Under the pieces are notes generated by a model that saw only the letters and a list, made by a program, of their open reading frames with translations, was not told the DNA's origin and searched no databases. A stretch of 64,000 nucleotides of DNA, taken from positions 124,001 through 188,000 of the forward strand of contig NZ_JAATOT010000004.1 in assembly GCF_011806455.1 (NCBI RefSeq). Reading direction: 5' to 3'. This DNA comes from Celeribacter sp. HF31 (lineage in GTDB: Bacteria; Pseudomonadota; Alphaproteobacteria; Rhodobacterales; Rhodobacteraceae). Of this stretch, positions 15,103-23,537 are shown piece after piece (within the stretch, counting starts at the first letter, position 1; the number at the start of each line of letters is the position of its first letter). A program made the translations under genes and the position numbers.

Positions 15103-17910
15103 TCAATGTGCTTCGGCCCAATTGTCGCCGATGCCTGCGTCCACTTCGATCGGCACATCAAGTTTCACGGCGGGCTCGGAGGCGGTTTCCATCACGTCCT
15201 TGACCACTTCGATCACCTGATCGCAGGCGTCCTCATCAACCTCAAAGATCAATTCGTCGTGGACCTGCAACAGCATGGTTGCGGGCAGGTCTTTGATCGC
15301 GTCGGGCATGCGGACCATGGCGCGGCGGATGATGTCGGCGGCGGAGCCTTGAATGGGCGCGTTGATGGCCTGACGTTTGGCGAAGCCGGCTTGCGGGCCT
15401 TTGGCGGCGATTTCCGGCGTGTGGATTTTGCGGCCAAAGAGGGTCTCGACGTATTTATGCGCTTTGGCGAATTCCACCGTGTCGTCCATATAGGCGCGGA
15501 TGCCGGGGAAACGTTCGAAATAGCGGTCGATAAAGCCCTGCGCCTCTTTGCGCGGAATGCGCAGGTTGCGGGCGAGGCCGAACCCGGAGATGCCGTAGAT
15601 CACGCCGAAGTTGATCGCCTTGGCCTGGCGGCGGACCATCGGGTCCATGCCTTCGATCGGGACATTGAACATCTCAGACGCCGTCATGGCGTGAATGTCC
15701 AAGCCGTCGCGGAAGGCCTGTTTCAGACTGTCGATGCCGGCGACATGGGCGAGAATGCGCAGCTCGATCTGGGAATAGTCGAGCGAAATCAGTTTCTTGC
15801 CGGGAGCGGCGATAAAGGCCTCGCGGATGCGGCGGCCTTCGTCGGAGCGCACGGGGATGTTTTGCAGGTTGGGGTCAGAGGAGGCCAAACGCCCGGTCAC
15901 AGCGCCGGTTTGAACGTAGGAGGTATGCACGCGACCCGTCTCGGGGTGGATAAAGGTCTGAAGCGCGTCGGTGTAGGTGGATTTGAGTTTCGAGAGCTGC
16001 CGCCAATCCAACACGCGTCCGGGCAGGTCGTGTTCGGTGGCAAGGTCTTCGAGCACGTCGGCGGGGGTGGAATATTTGCCAGTCTTGCCCTTTTTGCCGC
16101 CCTCAAGGCCCATTTTCTCGAAGAGAATCTCGCCAAGCTGCGCGGGGCTTCCGACGTTGAAGGTCTCGCCCGCAAGCTCGTGAATCTCCGCCTCAAGCCC
16201 CGCCATTTTCTGGGCGAAAGCGTTCGACATGCGCGAGAGCACGTCGCGGTCAACGAGAACGCCGGCCATTTCCATCTGCGCCAAAACCGGCGAGAGCGGG
16301 CGCTCCAAGGTCTCATAGACGGTGGTGACGCGCTCAGCGTGCAAACGCGGTTTCAAAACCTGCCACAGCCGCAGCGTGATGTCGGCGTCCTCGGCGGCAT
16401 ATTCGACCGCTTTGCCGATCTCCACCTTGTCAAAAGTGATCGCGGATTTGCCGCTGCCCAAAAGGTCTTTTGTGGGGATCGGCGTGTGGTTCAGATAGCG
16501 CTCGGACAGCGCATCCATACCATGATTGTGGATACCGGCGTTCAGCGCATAGGACAGGAGCATCGTGTCGTCATAGGGCGCGACGCGCACACCGTGACGG
16601 GCAAAAATCTTGGCGTCATATTTCATGTTCTGGCCGATTTTGAGGATGCTGTCGTCCTCAAGCATCGGTTTCAGAGCGTCCAGAACCATGTTTTTCGACA
16701 GCTGCCCATCGACCAAATTGGAGCCGCCGAAGAGATCGTCCTCGCCCAAAGTATGGCCGACCGGGGTGTAACAGGCCTCGCCCGGCTCGACGCACAAGGA
16801 GACGCCAACCAGATCGGCCTGCATCTCGTCGAGCCCGGTCGTTTCGGTGTCGACGGCGACGTAGCCGCGGGCATAGATCGTGTCGATCCAACGCTCCAGC
16901 GCGCCCATGGTCGACACTTTTTCATAAGACGAGGTGTCAAACGGCCTGGCCTCTGGCGCCGCAGGGGCGTCGGGCGATTGGCTGGCAGCGAGGGCAGGGG
17001 CCTCGGGGATCGCAGGAGCCTCGACGCCGAAGCGTTCCGAGACGCGTTTGACGATGGTGCGGAATTCCATTTCCGTGAGGAATGACAAGAGCTTATCCTT
17101 GTCCGGCTCCTGCACCTCAAGGCTATCGAGGCTGAAATCCAACTCCATCTCGCAATCGAGTTTCACCAGATCGCGGGAAACGCGGATCAACTCGGCATTG
17201 TCCTCCAGCGTCTGGCGGCGTTTCGGCTGTTTGATCTCGTCGGTCCGCGACAGCAAGCTTTCAAGATCACCGAATTCGTTGATCAAAAGCGCCGCCGTCT
17301 TGATCCCGATGCCGGGGGCGCCGGGGACGTTGTCGACCGAGTCGCCCGCAAGCGCCTGCACATCGACGACACGCTCTGGGCCGACGCCGAATTTCTCTTC
17401 GACGCCCTCGCGGTCGATGCGTTTGTTTTTCATCGGGTCGAGCATCTCGACGCCGCCGCCGACCAGTTGCATCAGGTCTTTGTCCGAGGAAATGATGGTC
17501 ACACGACCGCCCGCGTCACGCGCCTGATGAGAAAGCGTGCCGATGATGTCGTCGGCCTCAAAGCCGGTGATTTCGATACAGGCGACGTTGAAGGCGCGGG
17601 TGGCCTCGCGCGTCAGCGGGAATTGCGGCACCAGATCTTCGGGTGCGGGCGGGCGATTGGCTTTGTAGGCCGGATAGAGATCGTTGCGAAAGGTCTTGCC
17701 CGAAGCGTCGAAAATCACCGCCGCGTGCGTGGGCGCATCGGCGCCGGTGTTGGCCTCGATATAGCGGTAGAGCATGTTGCAAAACCCGCTGACCGCCCCC
17801 ACGGGCAGACCGTCGGATTTGCGCGTCAGTGGCGGAAGCGCATGATAGGCGCGGAAAATAAACGCCGATCCGTCGATGAGGTGAAGATGGCTGCCCTTGC
17901 CGAATGTCAT
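15103..17910 (-). CDS. polA: DNA polymerase I
   Basis: A 935-residue full-length Pol I for gap filling and primer removal. The N-terminal 5' nuclease starts HLIDGSAFIFRAYHALPPL and contains DIIGTLSHQA and DKDLMQLVGGGV. The 3'-5' exonuclease is intact, with AVDTETTGLDE (Exo I), NMKYDAKIFARHG (Exo II) and YAAEDADITLRLW (Exo III). The polymerase domain has motif A LISLDYSQIELRILAH, the O-helix RRQAKAINFGVIYGI and motif C LLQVHDELIFEV. Single gene, convergent with nth/adenosine kinase. Confidence 0.98.
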   Translation of the reverse strand: MTFGKGSHLHLIDGSAFIFRAYHALPPLTRKSDGLPVGAVSGFCNMLYRYIEANTGADAPTHAAVIFDASGKTFRNDLYPAYKANRPPAPEDLVPQFPLTREATRAFNVACIEITGFEADDIIGTLSHQARDAGGRVTIISSDKDLMQLVGGGVEMLDPMKNKRIDREGVEEKFGVGPERVVDVQALAGDSVDNVPGAPGIGIKTAALLINEFGDLESLLSRTDEIKQPKRRQTLEDNAELIRVSRDLVKLDCEMELDFSLDSLEVQEPDKDKLLSFLTEMEFRTIVKRVSERFGVEAPAIPEAPALAASQSPDAPAAPEARPFDTSSYEKVSTMGALERWIDTIYARGYVAVDTETTGLDEMQADLVGVSLCVEPGEACYTPVGHTLGEDDLFGGSNLVDGQLSKNMVLDALKPMLEDDSILKIGQNMKYDAKIFARHGVRVAPYDDTMLLSYALNAGIHNHGMDALSERYLNHTPIPTKDLLGSGKSAITFDKVEIGKAVEYAAEDADITLRLWQVLKPRLHAERVTTVYETLERPLSPVLAQMEMAGVLVDRDVLSRMSNAFAQKMAGLEAEIHELAGETFNVGSPAQLGEILFEKMGLEGGKKGKTGKYSTPADVLEDLATEHDLPGRVLDWRQLSKLKSTYTDALQTFIHPETGRVHTSYVQTGAVTGRLASSDPNLQNIPVRSDEGRRIREAFIAAPGKKLISLDYSQIELRILAHVAGIDSLKQAFRDGLDIHAMTASEMFNVPIEGMDPMVRRQAKAINFGVIYGISGFGLARNLRIPRKEAQGFIDRYFERFPGIRAYMDDTVEFAKAHKYVETLFGRKIHTPEIAAKGPQAGFAKRQAINAPIQGSAADIIRRAMVRMPDAIKDLPATMLLQVHDELIFEVDEDACDQVIEVVKDVMETASEPAVKLDVPIEVDAGIGDNWAEAH

Positions 17911-18042
17911 GACGCGTCTTTCCCTCTGCTCTTAACCCGTGCTCAAAAGTTGCGTCTTGATAGCACGGAAAGGCGCGCCCCCTGCAAGCAGGTATCGCCA
18001 ATGGGAGCGGTTTATTGGCAAGGCGTCTCCGGTTAAAACGTC

Positions 18043-18075
18043 TCACATCAAATCTGAATCACAGATTTGGTGTGA
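18043..18075. repeat. Long imperfect hairpin upstream of polA
   Basis: TCACATCAAATCTG and CAGATTTGGTGTGA pair as a 14-bp stem with one G-U (mismatch on the other strand) and a 5-nt loop. The core AATCTGA...AGATT resembles hairpin 2 of the 115-bp repeat family. It lies between the polA start and the globin-like gene stop, with the partial repeat copy next to it. Confidence 0.55.
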
Positions 18076-18102
18076 AGCGCGCACAAGGTTTATATGTTGC
18101 AC

Positions 18103-18147
18103 TGCGTTTTTTCTTTTCCTGTTTCAGAGAAAAAGAAAAACGCTTTA
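18103..18147. repeat. Partial, degenerate copy (D) of the 115-bp TIR repeat
   Basis: GCGTTTTTTCTTTT pairs with AAAAGAAAAACGC, and the 3' end GAAAAACGCTTTA is identical to the terminal repeat of the three full copies. Its last three bases (TTA) are the stop codon of the globin-like gene on the minus strand. Read from that gene, the hairpin follows immediately after the stop. Confidence 0.55.
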
Positions 18148-18567
18148 CGCCACAGCGCGTGATTTCGCGCCCTCCAACATGCCTTTGGCGATAAAGTGCA
18201 AGACCGTGCGCCAGGCGTGAGCGTGTTCGATCGTCCAGTCGTCTCCGGTGTGTTCGGCAAAGACGTCAATAATCAACTCGCTGATAAGATCGTAGGTGTC
18301 TTTCCAGCTGCCGTAATTGGCATATTCTCGACCCAGACCATGCAATGTTGCAAACAGGGCGCCGGGATGATCGAGCGACAAAAGCGATAGCTCGATAATA
18401 CTTTCCAAAGTACGGCCCCGGTCGTTGAGCGAGGTATGGTATTGCCCGTCGAATTCCGGCGCCATCGCGGCAAAGCGTTTGTACACCTCTTGCAAGGCGT
18501 CAAGACGCACAGGTGCGAGACGCCGAAAATTATTCCGAACCAAAGTGATTTGTTGGATCGTTAGCAT
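18145..18567 (-). CDS. Globin-like protein with Tyr at the expected proximal His
   Basis: A 140-residue single-domain protein with globin features: it opens MLTIQQITLVRNNF, has EVYKRFAAMAPEFDG (the B/C corner region) and LHGLGREYANYGSWKDTYDLISELI, which aligns with the globin F helix (usual form RRHxxYGV followed by Y). At the position of the heme-binding proximal His this protein appears to have Tyr. It may bind heme differently or not at all. Start 18567 begins the globin pattern; 18582 is the alternative. The stop codon is part of a repeat element. Confidence 0.7.
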   Translation of the reverse strand: MLTIQQITLVRNNFRRLAPVRLDALQEVYKRFAAMAPEFDGQYHTSLNDRGRTLESIIELSLLSLDHPGALFATLHGLGREYANYGSWKDTYDLISELIIDVFAEHTGDDWTIEHAHAWRTVLHFIAKGMLEGAKSRAVA

Positions 18568-18674
18568 GTCCCGACCTCTCAAAAAGCTGATGTCTGAGAG
18601 GTTAGGTGCAAGACTTTAACAAAGGGAAAACGCCAAACGCATTTTCACCTCGTTTCAGAGCCTTGCCGAAAGAT

Positions 18675-18857
18675 TTACGCGTCTTTCAGCTTGGCGCTTT
18701 CATGGATGAATTTCTTGTCGCAATAGCCGCATTCCACATAGCCCGTGTCATGCGGGATCACCAACCAGACGCGCGGATGTCCAAGTGCACCTTCGCCGCC
18801 ATCACAGGCCACTTTCCATGTGGAGACCACTTCGGTTTCCGGCGCTTGAATCGTCAT
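18675..18857 (-). CDS. Small zinc-finger protein (zf-CHCC-like)
   Basis: A 60-residue protein with Cys ([12 protein letters not shown]), His and the C-terminal [13 protein letters not shown] pair, which together give a one-zinc CHCC site. Short proteins of this type are conserved in Rhodobacterales and resemble the C-terminal part of the NDUFS6/complex I zinc subunit. AAGGACAGGACG precedes the ATG at 18857. Role unknown; complex I assembly is a guess from the family. Confidence 0.82.
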   Translation of the reverse strand: MTIQAPETEVVSTWKVACDGGEGALGHPRVWLVIPHDTGYVECGYCDKKFIHESAKLKDA

Positions 18858-19072
18858 CGTCCTGTCCTTTTCGCTATCGCATCGGCTCTGTCGCCCGCCG
18901 ACACCAGAGGCCTGTGCGGGTCTGTGCAAGGGGCTTGGCGGTGGACGCGGTTGCCGCAGTCTCGTAGACCGCCTAAGTCAGGGCTGCATGATAGCGATCC
19001 GGGCGGCACGGACAAGGGGCAACCGTGCCCCGATCTGCGACGCAGGCAAAAGGAACAAAAGGAGCGAGACCC

Positions 19073-20023
19073 ATGAGCAACACGCGCAACATGAGCTACG
19101 CACTCGAAATTGAAGCCCTGCGCAAGACCTATGGCGGCGGGGCAGGGCAGCCTGCGAAAGAGGCCTTGAAAGGCGTCGACCTGAAGATTCCGACGGGGTC
19201 GATCTTTGGTCTGTTGGGTCCGAATGGTGCCGGCAAATCGACGATGATCAACATCCTCGCCGGGCTGGTGATCAAAACCTCCGGCAAGGTGAAAATCTGG
19301 GGCTTCGATCAGGATGTGAATCCGCGTCAGTCGCGCGCCGCGATCGGTGTGATGCCGCAGGAGCTGAACCTCGATCCCTTCTTCACCCCGCGCGGCGCCT
19401 TGGAGGTGCAGGCCGGGCTTTACGGCGTGCCGAAACGCGACCGTCGCACAGATGAAATCCTTGATCTCATTGGACTTTCCGACAAGGCCGATGCCTATGC
19501 GCGCACGCTCTCGGGCGGGATGCGGCGGCGTCTTTTGCTGGGCAAAGCGCTGGTACATAACCCGCAAATTCTGGTGCTCGATGAGCCGACCGCAGGTGTC
19601 GACATCGAGCTGCGTCAGATGCTTTGGACCAATGTGCGCAAGCTCAACGAAGAGCGCGGCATGACGATCATTCTCACCACACACTACCTCGAAGAGGCGC
19701 AGGAAATGTGTGACGAGATCGCGATCATCAACCATGGCGCGTTGATCAAGCAGGATACGACGAAAAACCTTCTCGGCCTGATGGATGCAAAGACCCTCGT
19801 GATCGAACCGGACGGTGCCGCACCCGACAGTTTCGCGCTGCCCGAGGGCGTCAAAATGGAACGCCGTCGTGACGGCGCTTTCGTGTTCGATTTCTCGCGC
19901 GGTCAGGCCTCTGTCGGGGCGATTCTCGATGCGGTCAAAACCGCAGGGATCACCATCGGCGACGTGCGCACGATGGAACCGGATCTCGAAGACGTCTTTG
20001 TCGAGCTGACCTCCGGCAAATAA
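19073..20023 (+). CDS. ABC-2-type transporter ATPase
   Basis: A 316-residue ABC ATPase of the ABC-2/drug exporter group. Walker A GPNGAGKST (about residue 55), signature LSGGMRRR, Walker B ILVLDEPT and the H-loop TTHYLEEA are all intact, and a C-terminal extension (residues 235-316) is usual for this group. AAAGGAGCGAGACCC precedes the ATG. No permease is encoded next to it; a terminator follows, so the partner must lie elsewhere. Confidence 0.93.
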   Translation: MSNTRNMSYALEIEALRKTYGGGAGQPAKEALKGVDLKIPTGSIFGLLGPNGAGKSTMINILAGLVIKTSGKVKIWGFDQDVNPRQSRAAIGVMPQELNLDPFFTPRGALEVQAGLYGVPKRDRRTDEILDLIGLSDKADAYARTLSGGMRRRLLLGKALVHNPQILVLDEPTAGVDIELRQMLWTNVRKLNEERGMTIILTTHYLEEAQEMCDEIAIINHGALIKQDTTKNLLGLMDAKTLVIEPDGAAPDSFALPEGVKMERRRDGAFVFDFSRGQASVGAILDAVKTAGITIGDVRTMEPDLEDVFVELTSGK

Positions 20024-20044
20024 CGCCTTTCTTTTTCTTGGTCA

Positions 20045-20052
20045 AAATACTC
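20045..20052 (-). repeat. GAGTATTT intergenic motif, site 4
   Basis: On the minus strand TTATTGAGTATTTTGACCAAGAA. It lies between the ABC ATPase stop and its terminator. Confidence 0.55.
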
Positions 20053-20056
20053 AATA

Positions 20057-20082
20057 AAAAACCCCGCCTTAGGCGGGGTTTT
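20057..20082 (+). terminator. Terminator after ABC ATPase
   Basis: AAAACCCCGCC and GGCGGGGTTTT form a perfect 11-bp stem with a very short loop. The A-run before and T-run after suggest it works for both strands, serving the convergent HIT gene as well. Confidence 0.9.
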
Positions 20083-20103
20083 GTCATTTAAGGATGCAAC
20101 TTA

Positions 20104-20481
20104 TTATTTACAGGTCAGCGGCCCAACGGGCTCGCCGCCCAAGAGATGGACATGAAAATGCGGCACTTCCTGATGTGAGTGCTCGCCCGAGTTGGTCACC
20201 AGACGAAACCCCTGACCGCCCGCAGACTCGGCCACGCCGATCTGTTCGGCCACCTTGGCAACAGAGCGGAAAAAGTCGAGCTGTTCCGCCTCAGAGGCCG
20301 CCTGCACAAAATGGTCGTAACAGCGATAGGGCCCTTTCGGGATCACCAGAATATGCGCCTTTTTCTGCGGCGTGATGTCGGGAAAGGCAATCGTGTGTTC
20401 GCTCTCGAACACGGGAGACGAGGGGATCTCCCCGCGCAGGATTTTGGCAAAGATGTTCTGGTCATCATAGGCGTAGGGCAT
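20104..20481 (-). CDS. HIT family nucleotide hydrolase (HinT-like)
   Basis: A 125-residue histidine-triad protein. It has the N-terminal IFAKILRGEIPSSPVFE segment, the HILVIPKGPY strand and the triad HFHVHLLGG near residue 108. Such proteins hydrolyse nucleoside phosphoramidates such as AMP-lysine. It starts 12 nt after the stop of the GT14-type gene, so the two are probably co-transcribed. The ribosome site before ATG is weak. Confidence 0.92.
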   Translation of the reverse strand: MPYAYDDQNIFAKILRGEIPSSPVFESEHTIAFPDITPQKKAHILVIPKGPYRCYDHFVQAASEAEQLDFFRSVAKVAEQIGVAESAGGQGFRLVTNSGEHSHQEVPHFHVHLLGGEPVGPLTCK

Positions 20482-20493
20482 GGGGGGGCTCGC

Positions 20494-22071
20494 TTAGTCG
20501 GAAAACAGGTAATGCATCGAGACGATCTCGCGCGCTTTATCTTCGGAGATGCCGAGGAAGCGCGCAAGGGGGGGCGCGTTTTCCTCTGGTGTGTTGAACT
20601 GTGAAATCCGGGCGTAGTTCTCAAAATCCGCGTCGCGGATTTGATCGCTTTCATGGGTCATATCGGAGCGGATCGTCGGCAAAAGCCGCGCCAGCGCGTC
20701 GTCCGGCGTGTGATCGCCCGCGAGGCCCGTGCGCTTGGCATGTCCGATCAGATAGTCGTCGGTGAATTCGCACTCGATTTCCAAAAGCCGCGTGCCGGAA
20801 CGGTCGGCATAAAAGTCGCGGATCAGCTCGATCCCCTCGGGGTCGAGGCAGACGATCATCCGATCCGTGTTGAAATAATCGAACAGCATCCGCACCCAGG
20901 CCCGACGGTGTCGCGTGCGTTTCTCGAGGCTTTTCTCGATCCCACCCAGATCGGGCAGGTAGGTGTGTTCCTCGTTGAAGAGGTATTCAAGACAGGGAAT
21001 GTCGGTTTGGTTCTTGATCTCCGCGACCAACCGCTTGGCGACGTGCCATTTCTTGCAGACGATCATCAACAACTCGCGGTCGCGCCCCAGTGAGCTTTCG
21101 GTCTCCCAGAATCTCTGTGCAAACCGCCGCCCGTTGCGCCCGCGTCCCGAGAGGAACTGAAACAGTGACCGGCCTTCGTTCGAGATTTGGAAGTTCACGC
21201 CGGTCGCGGCAAAAAGATCGCCCAGCCGTTTTTTCAACTCTTTGGCATCCGGGGAGATTTTGCGCGCGAAGAGATAGTCCTGCGAAATCAGCAAATCGTA
21301 GTGGTCGTTGTAGAACACCACGGGCATGCCATAGTCGGTGAACATAAGGAACGTCTGCGTGCGGGTGCGGATTTCTTTCTCGGGCACCAGATGGCGGACG
21401 AGCGTCTGGAAAAACGTCTCATCGGGAATCCAACTGGTGCGGAAGAACTTCATCACGTCTTTGCGTTGACGCGTAAATTCGAGAATCCACTCGATGGTCC
21501 GGCGCCGCAGACACCACCACTGCGAGCCGATCATGATCTGAATGTCTTCGGGAATTTCGCGTTTGAGGCCCAGACGCTGTTGCATCTTCAGGCTCTCGTA
21601 GAACAACCATTTGTGCGTGCGCTCGTTGAACCAATGGCGATAGATCAGTCGCTCTTCCTTGATCCCCGTCTTGATCCAGTCGCTTTCGAAAAAGTCGAAA
21701 CTTTCGATAAAATCGACATCCTCGCGGTCGAGGTAGTCATGCATATATTCTGCGGTCTTGATCGACATGCAGTCGCCGGAGAGCATGTAGAAATGCGTGG
21801 CGCGCGGGAAATCGCGCTCGGCCGCCTCGATGGCGTAAAGCGTCGCCTCAACAAGGCTCCACGCCCCCCAACCACATTTGATCCGCTTGGTCGCGAAGGT
21901 CACATTCGGATTGTCGTCGAGCCCCTTCTTGATGGTCTCGAACATCTCCTTGCCGCCGCGCGCATCGAAATGGATCGAGATATAATCCCCGGCCCGCGTC
22001 AGCCGACGGGCCTGGTCGATGATGGCCTCTGGGTCTTTATGGCACAGCAAGATGAAGGCAATTCGTGCCAT
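20494..22071 (-). CDS. GT14-like (core-2/I-branching type) glycosyltransferase with DUF5928-type C-terminus
   Basis: A 525-residue cytoplasmic protein. Its N-terminal half matches the core-2/I-branching beta-1,6-N-acetylglucosaminyltransferase family: MARIAFILLCHKDPEAI, IHFDARGGKEMF, WGAWSLVEATL, FYMLSGDCMSIK and the SQWWCLRRRTIEWIL and IPDETFFQTLV segments. The C-terminal half (from about 300) is a separate module seen with this domain in Rhodobacterales. The start at 22071 begins the conserved domain, though no clear ribosome site is seen; a TTG at 22125 is the alternative. The divergent sulfotransferase suggests a sulfated surface glycan. Confidence 0.8.
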   Translation of the reverse strand: MARIAFILLCHKDPEAIIDQARRLTRAGDYISIHFDARGGKEMFETIKKGLDDNPNVTFATKRIKCGWGAWSLVEATLYAIEAAERDFPRATHFYMLSGDCMSIKTAEYMHDYLDREDVDFIESFDFFESDWIKTGIKEERLIYRHWFNERTHKWLFYESLKMQQRLGLKREIPEDIQIMIGSQWWCLRRRTIEWILEFTRQRKDVMKFFRTSWIPDETFFQTLVRHLVPEKEIRTRTQTFLMFTDYGMPVVFYNDHYDLLISQDYLFARKISPDAKELKKRLGDLFAATGVNFQISNEGRSLFQFLSGRGRNGRRFAQRFWETESSLGRDRELLMIVCKKWHVAKRLVAEIKNQTDIPCLEYLFNEEHTYLPDLGGIEKSLEKRTRHRRAWVRMLFDYFNTDRMIVCLDPEGIELIRDFYADRSGTRLLEIECEFTDDYLIGHAKRTGLAGDHTPDDALARLLPTIRSDMTHESDQIRDADFENYARISQFNTPEENAPPLARFLGISEDKAREIVSMHYLFSD

Positions 22072-22204
22072 ATTGGAAACCGTAACCTCATTTTTGACGT
22101 ATTGTTCGCATATAAGCGTAACCAATCATTGAATAATCAAGGCTAATTTGCTTTTAAAGCGAAAAGGGTCACGGTGAGCGTGACAAAGAGGAGTTGTGGT
22201 AAAT

Positions 22205-23023
22205 ATGGGCTTTCCCGGAACCTGGATGACCGAAAGCGAAAGTGTGGTCTATCGTGTCGTCCCCAAATGTGCCTGCTCGACCATCGGGCAAATCATGTTC
22301 TATTCCGATCATGGCGAATTTTTCGATGGCGACATCCACGACAGCAAGGATCGCATGCACAAATGGGCGCAAGAGGAAAGCCAGCCTCTGATCGAAGCCA
22401 ATGTGCAGAGCCACAAAAGCTACGCCTTCACTTGTGTGCGAAACCCATACACCCGTGTTTTGTCGAGCTTTTTCGACAAAATTTGCGGCATTCAGCGCAA
22501 CGGCAAACGCTATCGCGGCAATCTCGTGCCGCAGCTCATCCAGAAATACGGCATCGAGGTCGGCGGCCCGGACGGCAAGGATGATTTCGATCAGATCGCG
22601 AGCTTTCGGCGGTTTTTGTTGTTCGTGCGCGACACCATCCGTTGGCGCCGCCCGATGGATCCGGACATCCACTGGTCGGCGATGTCCGGCCATGTCTCGA
22701 CCTTCATCGTGAACGGCGGTACCTACGACAAGATTTTCTTTACCGAGAAATTCAACGAAGGCATGCAGGACGTGCTCGATCACATCGAGACGCCCCATGC
22801 CGTCGATCTGACGCAAATCCCGCGGTTCAACGAATCCGAAGGCCACGGCCCGAAGCGTCTGCATCCGGTTGAGGACTATTTCGACGATCTCTCGATGCAT
22901 TTGATGTGGGAAATCTACAAGCGTGATTTCCAGCTCTTCAAATATGATTTCGAGAATCCGGGCAACAAAATGCCGCTGGGCGAGGTCGATCTGGCGGAGG
23001 TGCACGCCAAACTGGGCGACTGA
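22205..23023 (+). CDS. Sulfotransferase family 2 protein
   Basis: A 272-residue PAPS-dependent sulfotransferase, probably acting on carbohydrate. VVPKCACSTI (about residue 18) is the 5'-phosphosulfate loop and CVRNPYTRVLSSFFDK (about residue 80) the 3'-phosphate site. The family is common in glycan-modifying enzymes. The ATG at 22205 lies 11 nt after GAGGAG; a GTG at 22196 is too close to that site. It is divergent from the GT14-like gene and ends in a strong bidirectional terminator. Confidence 0.88.
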   Translation: MGFPGTWMTESESVVYRVVPKCACSTIGQIMFYSDHGEFFDGDIHDSKDRMHKWAQEESQPLIEANVQSHKSYAFTCVRNPYTRVLSSFFDKICGIQRNGKRYRGNLVPQLIQKYGIEVGGPDGKDDFDQIASFRRFLLFVRDTIRWRRPMDPDIHWSAMSGHVSTFIVNGGTYDKIFFTEKFNEGMQDVLDHIETPHAVDLTQIPRFNESEGHGPKRLHPVEDYFDDLSMHLMWEIYKRDFQLFKYDFENPGNKMPLGEVDLAEVHAKLGD

Positions 23024-23046
23024 TTTTTACCTCATGATCGGAATAG

Positions 23047-23083
23047 AAAAAATGCCGCGGGAGTTTCCTCCGCGGCATTTTTT
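23047..23083. terminator. Bidirectional terminator between sulfotransferase and secreted protein copy 1
   Basis: AAAAAATGCCGCGG and CCGCGGCATTTTTT form a perfect 14-bp stem with a 9-nt loop and T-runs on both strands. A closely related hairpin ends copy 2 of the secreted protein unit at 43635-43672. Confidence 0.93.
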
Positions 23084-23121
23084 CCGTTCGCACCAATCAG
23101 ATCAGAACGAACTGGACCACC

Positions 23122-23195
23122 CGTTCACGCCTGTCTCAAAAATCGAGGGGACAGTTTTTGAGAGACAAAGCACACGCAAAGGTGTGCGGGGGCGC
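23122..23195. repeat. Roughly 70-bp insertion specific to copy 1, with two hairpins
   Basis: In copy 2 the stop codon is followed directly by CGGGTGGTCCAGTTCG. In copy 1 the same sequence resumes only after about 70 extra bases, which contain TCTCAAAAA...TTTTTGAGA and GCACAC...GTGTGC. It is therefore an insertion in copy 1 or a deletion in copy 2. Confidence 0.6.
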
Positions 23196-23537
23196 TTATT
23201 GGATGTTGTTCACGTTGGTTTGGGCCAGATCGGCACCGTTGGCGCCGACGAGCACGAACTCGATGTTGGAGCGCGGTGAGGACGACAGGCTGACTTTCAC
23301 GTCGGTGTTGGCGCCGGCTTTGACGTCGGTGGAGCCAAGAAGAGCCACGCGCTCACCGCCGTGCACGGAGTAAACTTCGAGCGTTGCGGGTGCGTCGGCG
23401 CGGACGAGCTCGACGTTTGCGGTGGTTTTCGAGGAGGCCTGGTTGCCCGGGATGATGTAGTTCGGGCCAGCGAAAGCGGCGGAACCGGCAACGGCAACGA
23501 TGGCAGCGGCAGCGAGGGTTTTGAAAGAGTTGGTCAT
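23196..23537 (-). CDS. Small secreted protein, copy 1
   Basis: A 113-residue protein with a clear signal peptide (cut after SAAFA, about residue 23), leaving a mature protein of about 90 residues rich in Val, Ala, Ser and Asn, predicted mostly strand. There is no Cys, lipobox or known enzymatic motif. A YIIPGNQASSKTTANVELVRA start and SVHGGERVALLGSTDVKAGANTDVKVSL middle are the recognisable features. Copy 2 at 43249 differs by about three residues, and its upstream and downstream sequences are duplicated too. Function unknown. Confidence 0.88.
   Translation of the reverse strand: MTNSFKTLAAAAIVAVAGSAAFAGPNYIIPGNQASSKTTANVELVRADAPATLEVYSVHGGERVALLGSTDVKAGANTDVKVSLSSSPRSNIEFVLVGANGADLAQTNVNNIQ

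Noticed and set aside
15091-17085. 664-codon open frame opposite polA
   Set aside because: Antisense shadow of polA; same composition artefact.
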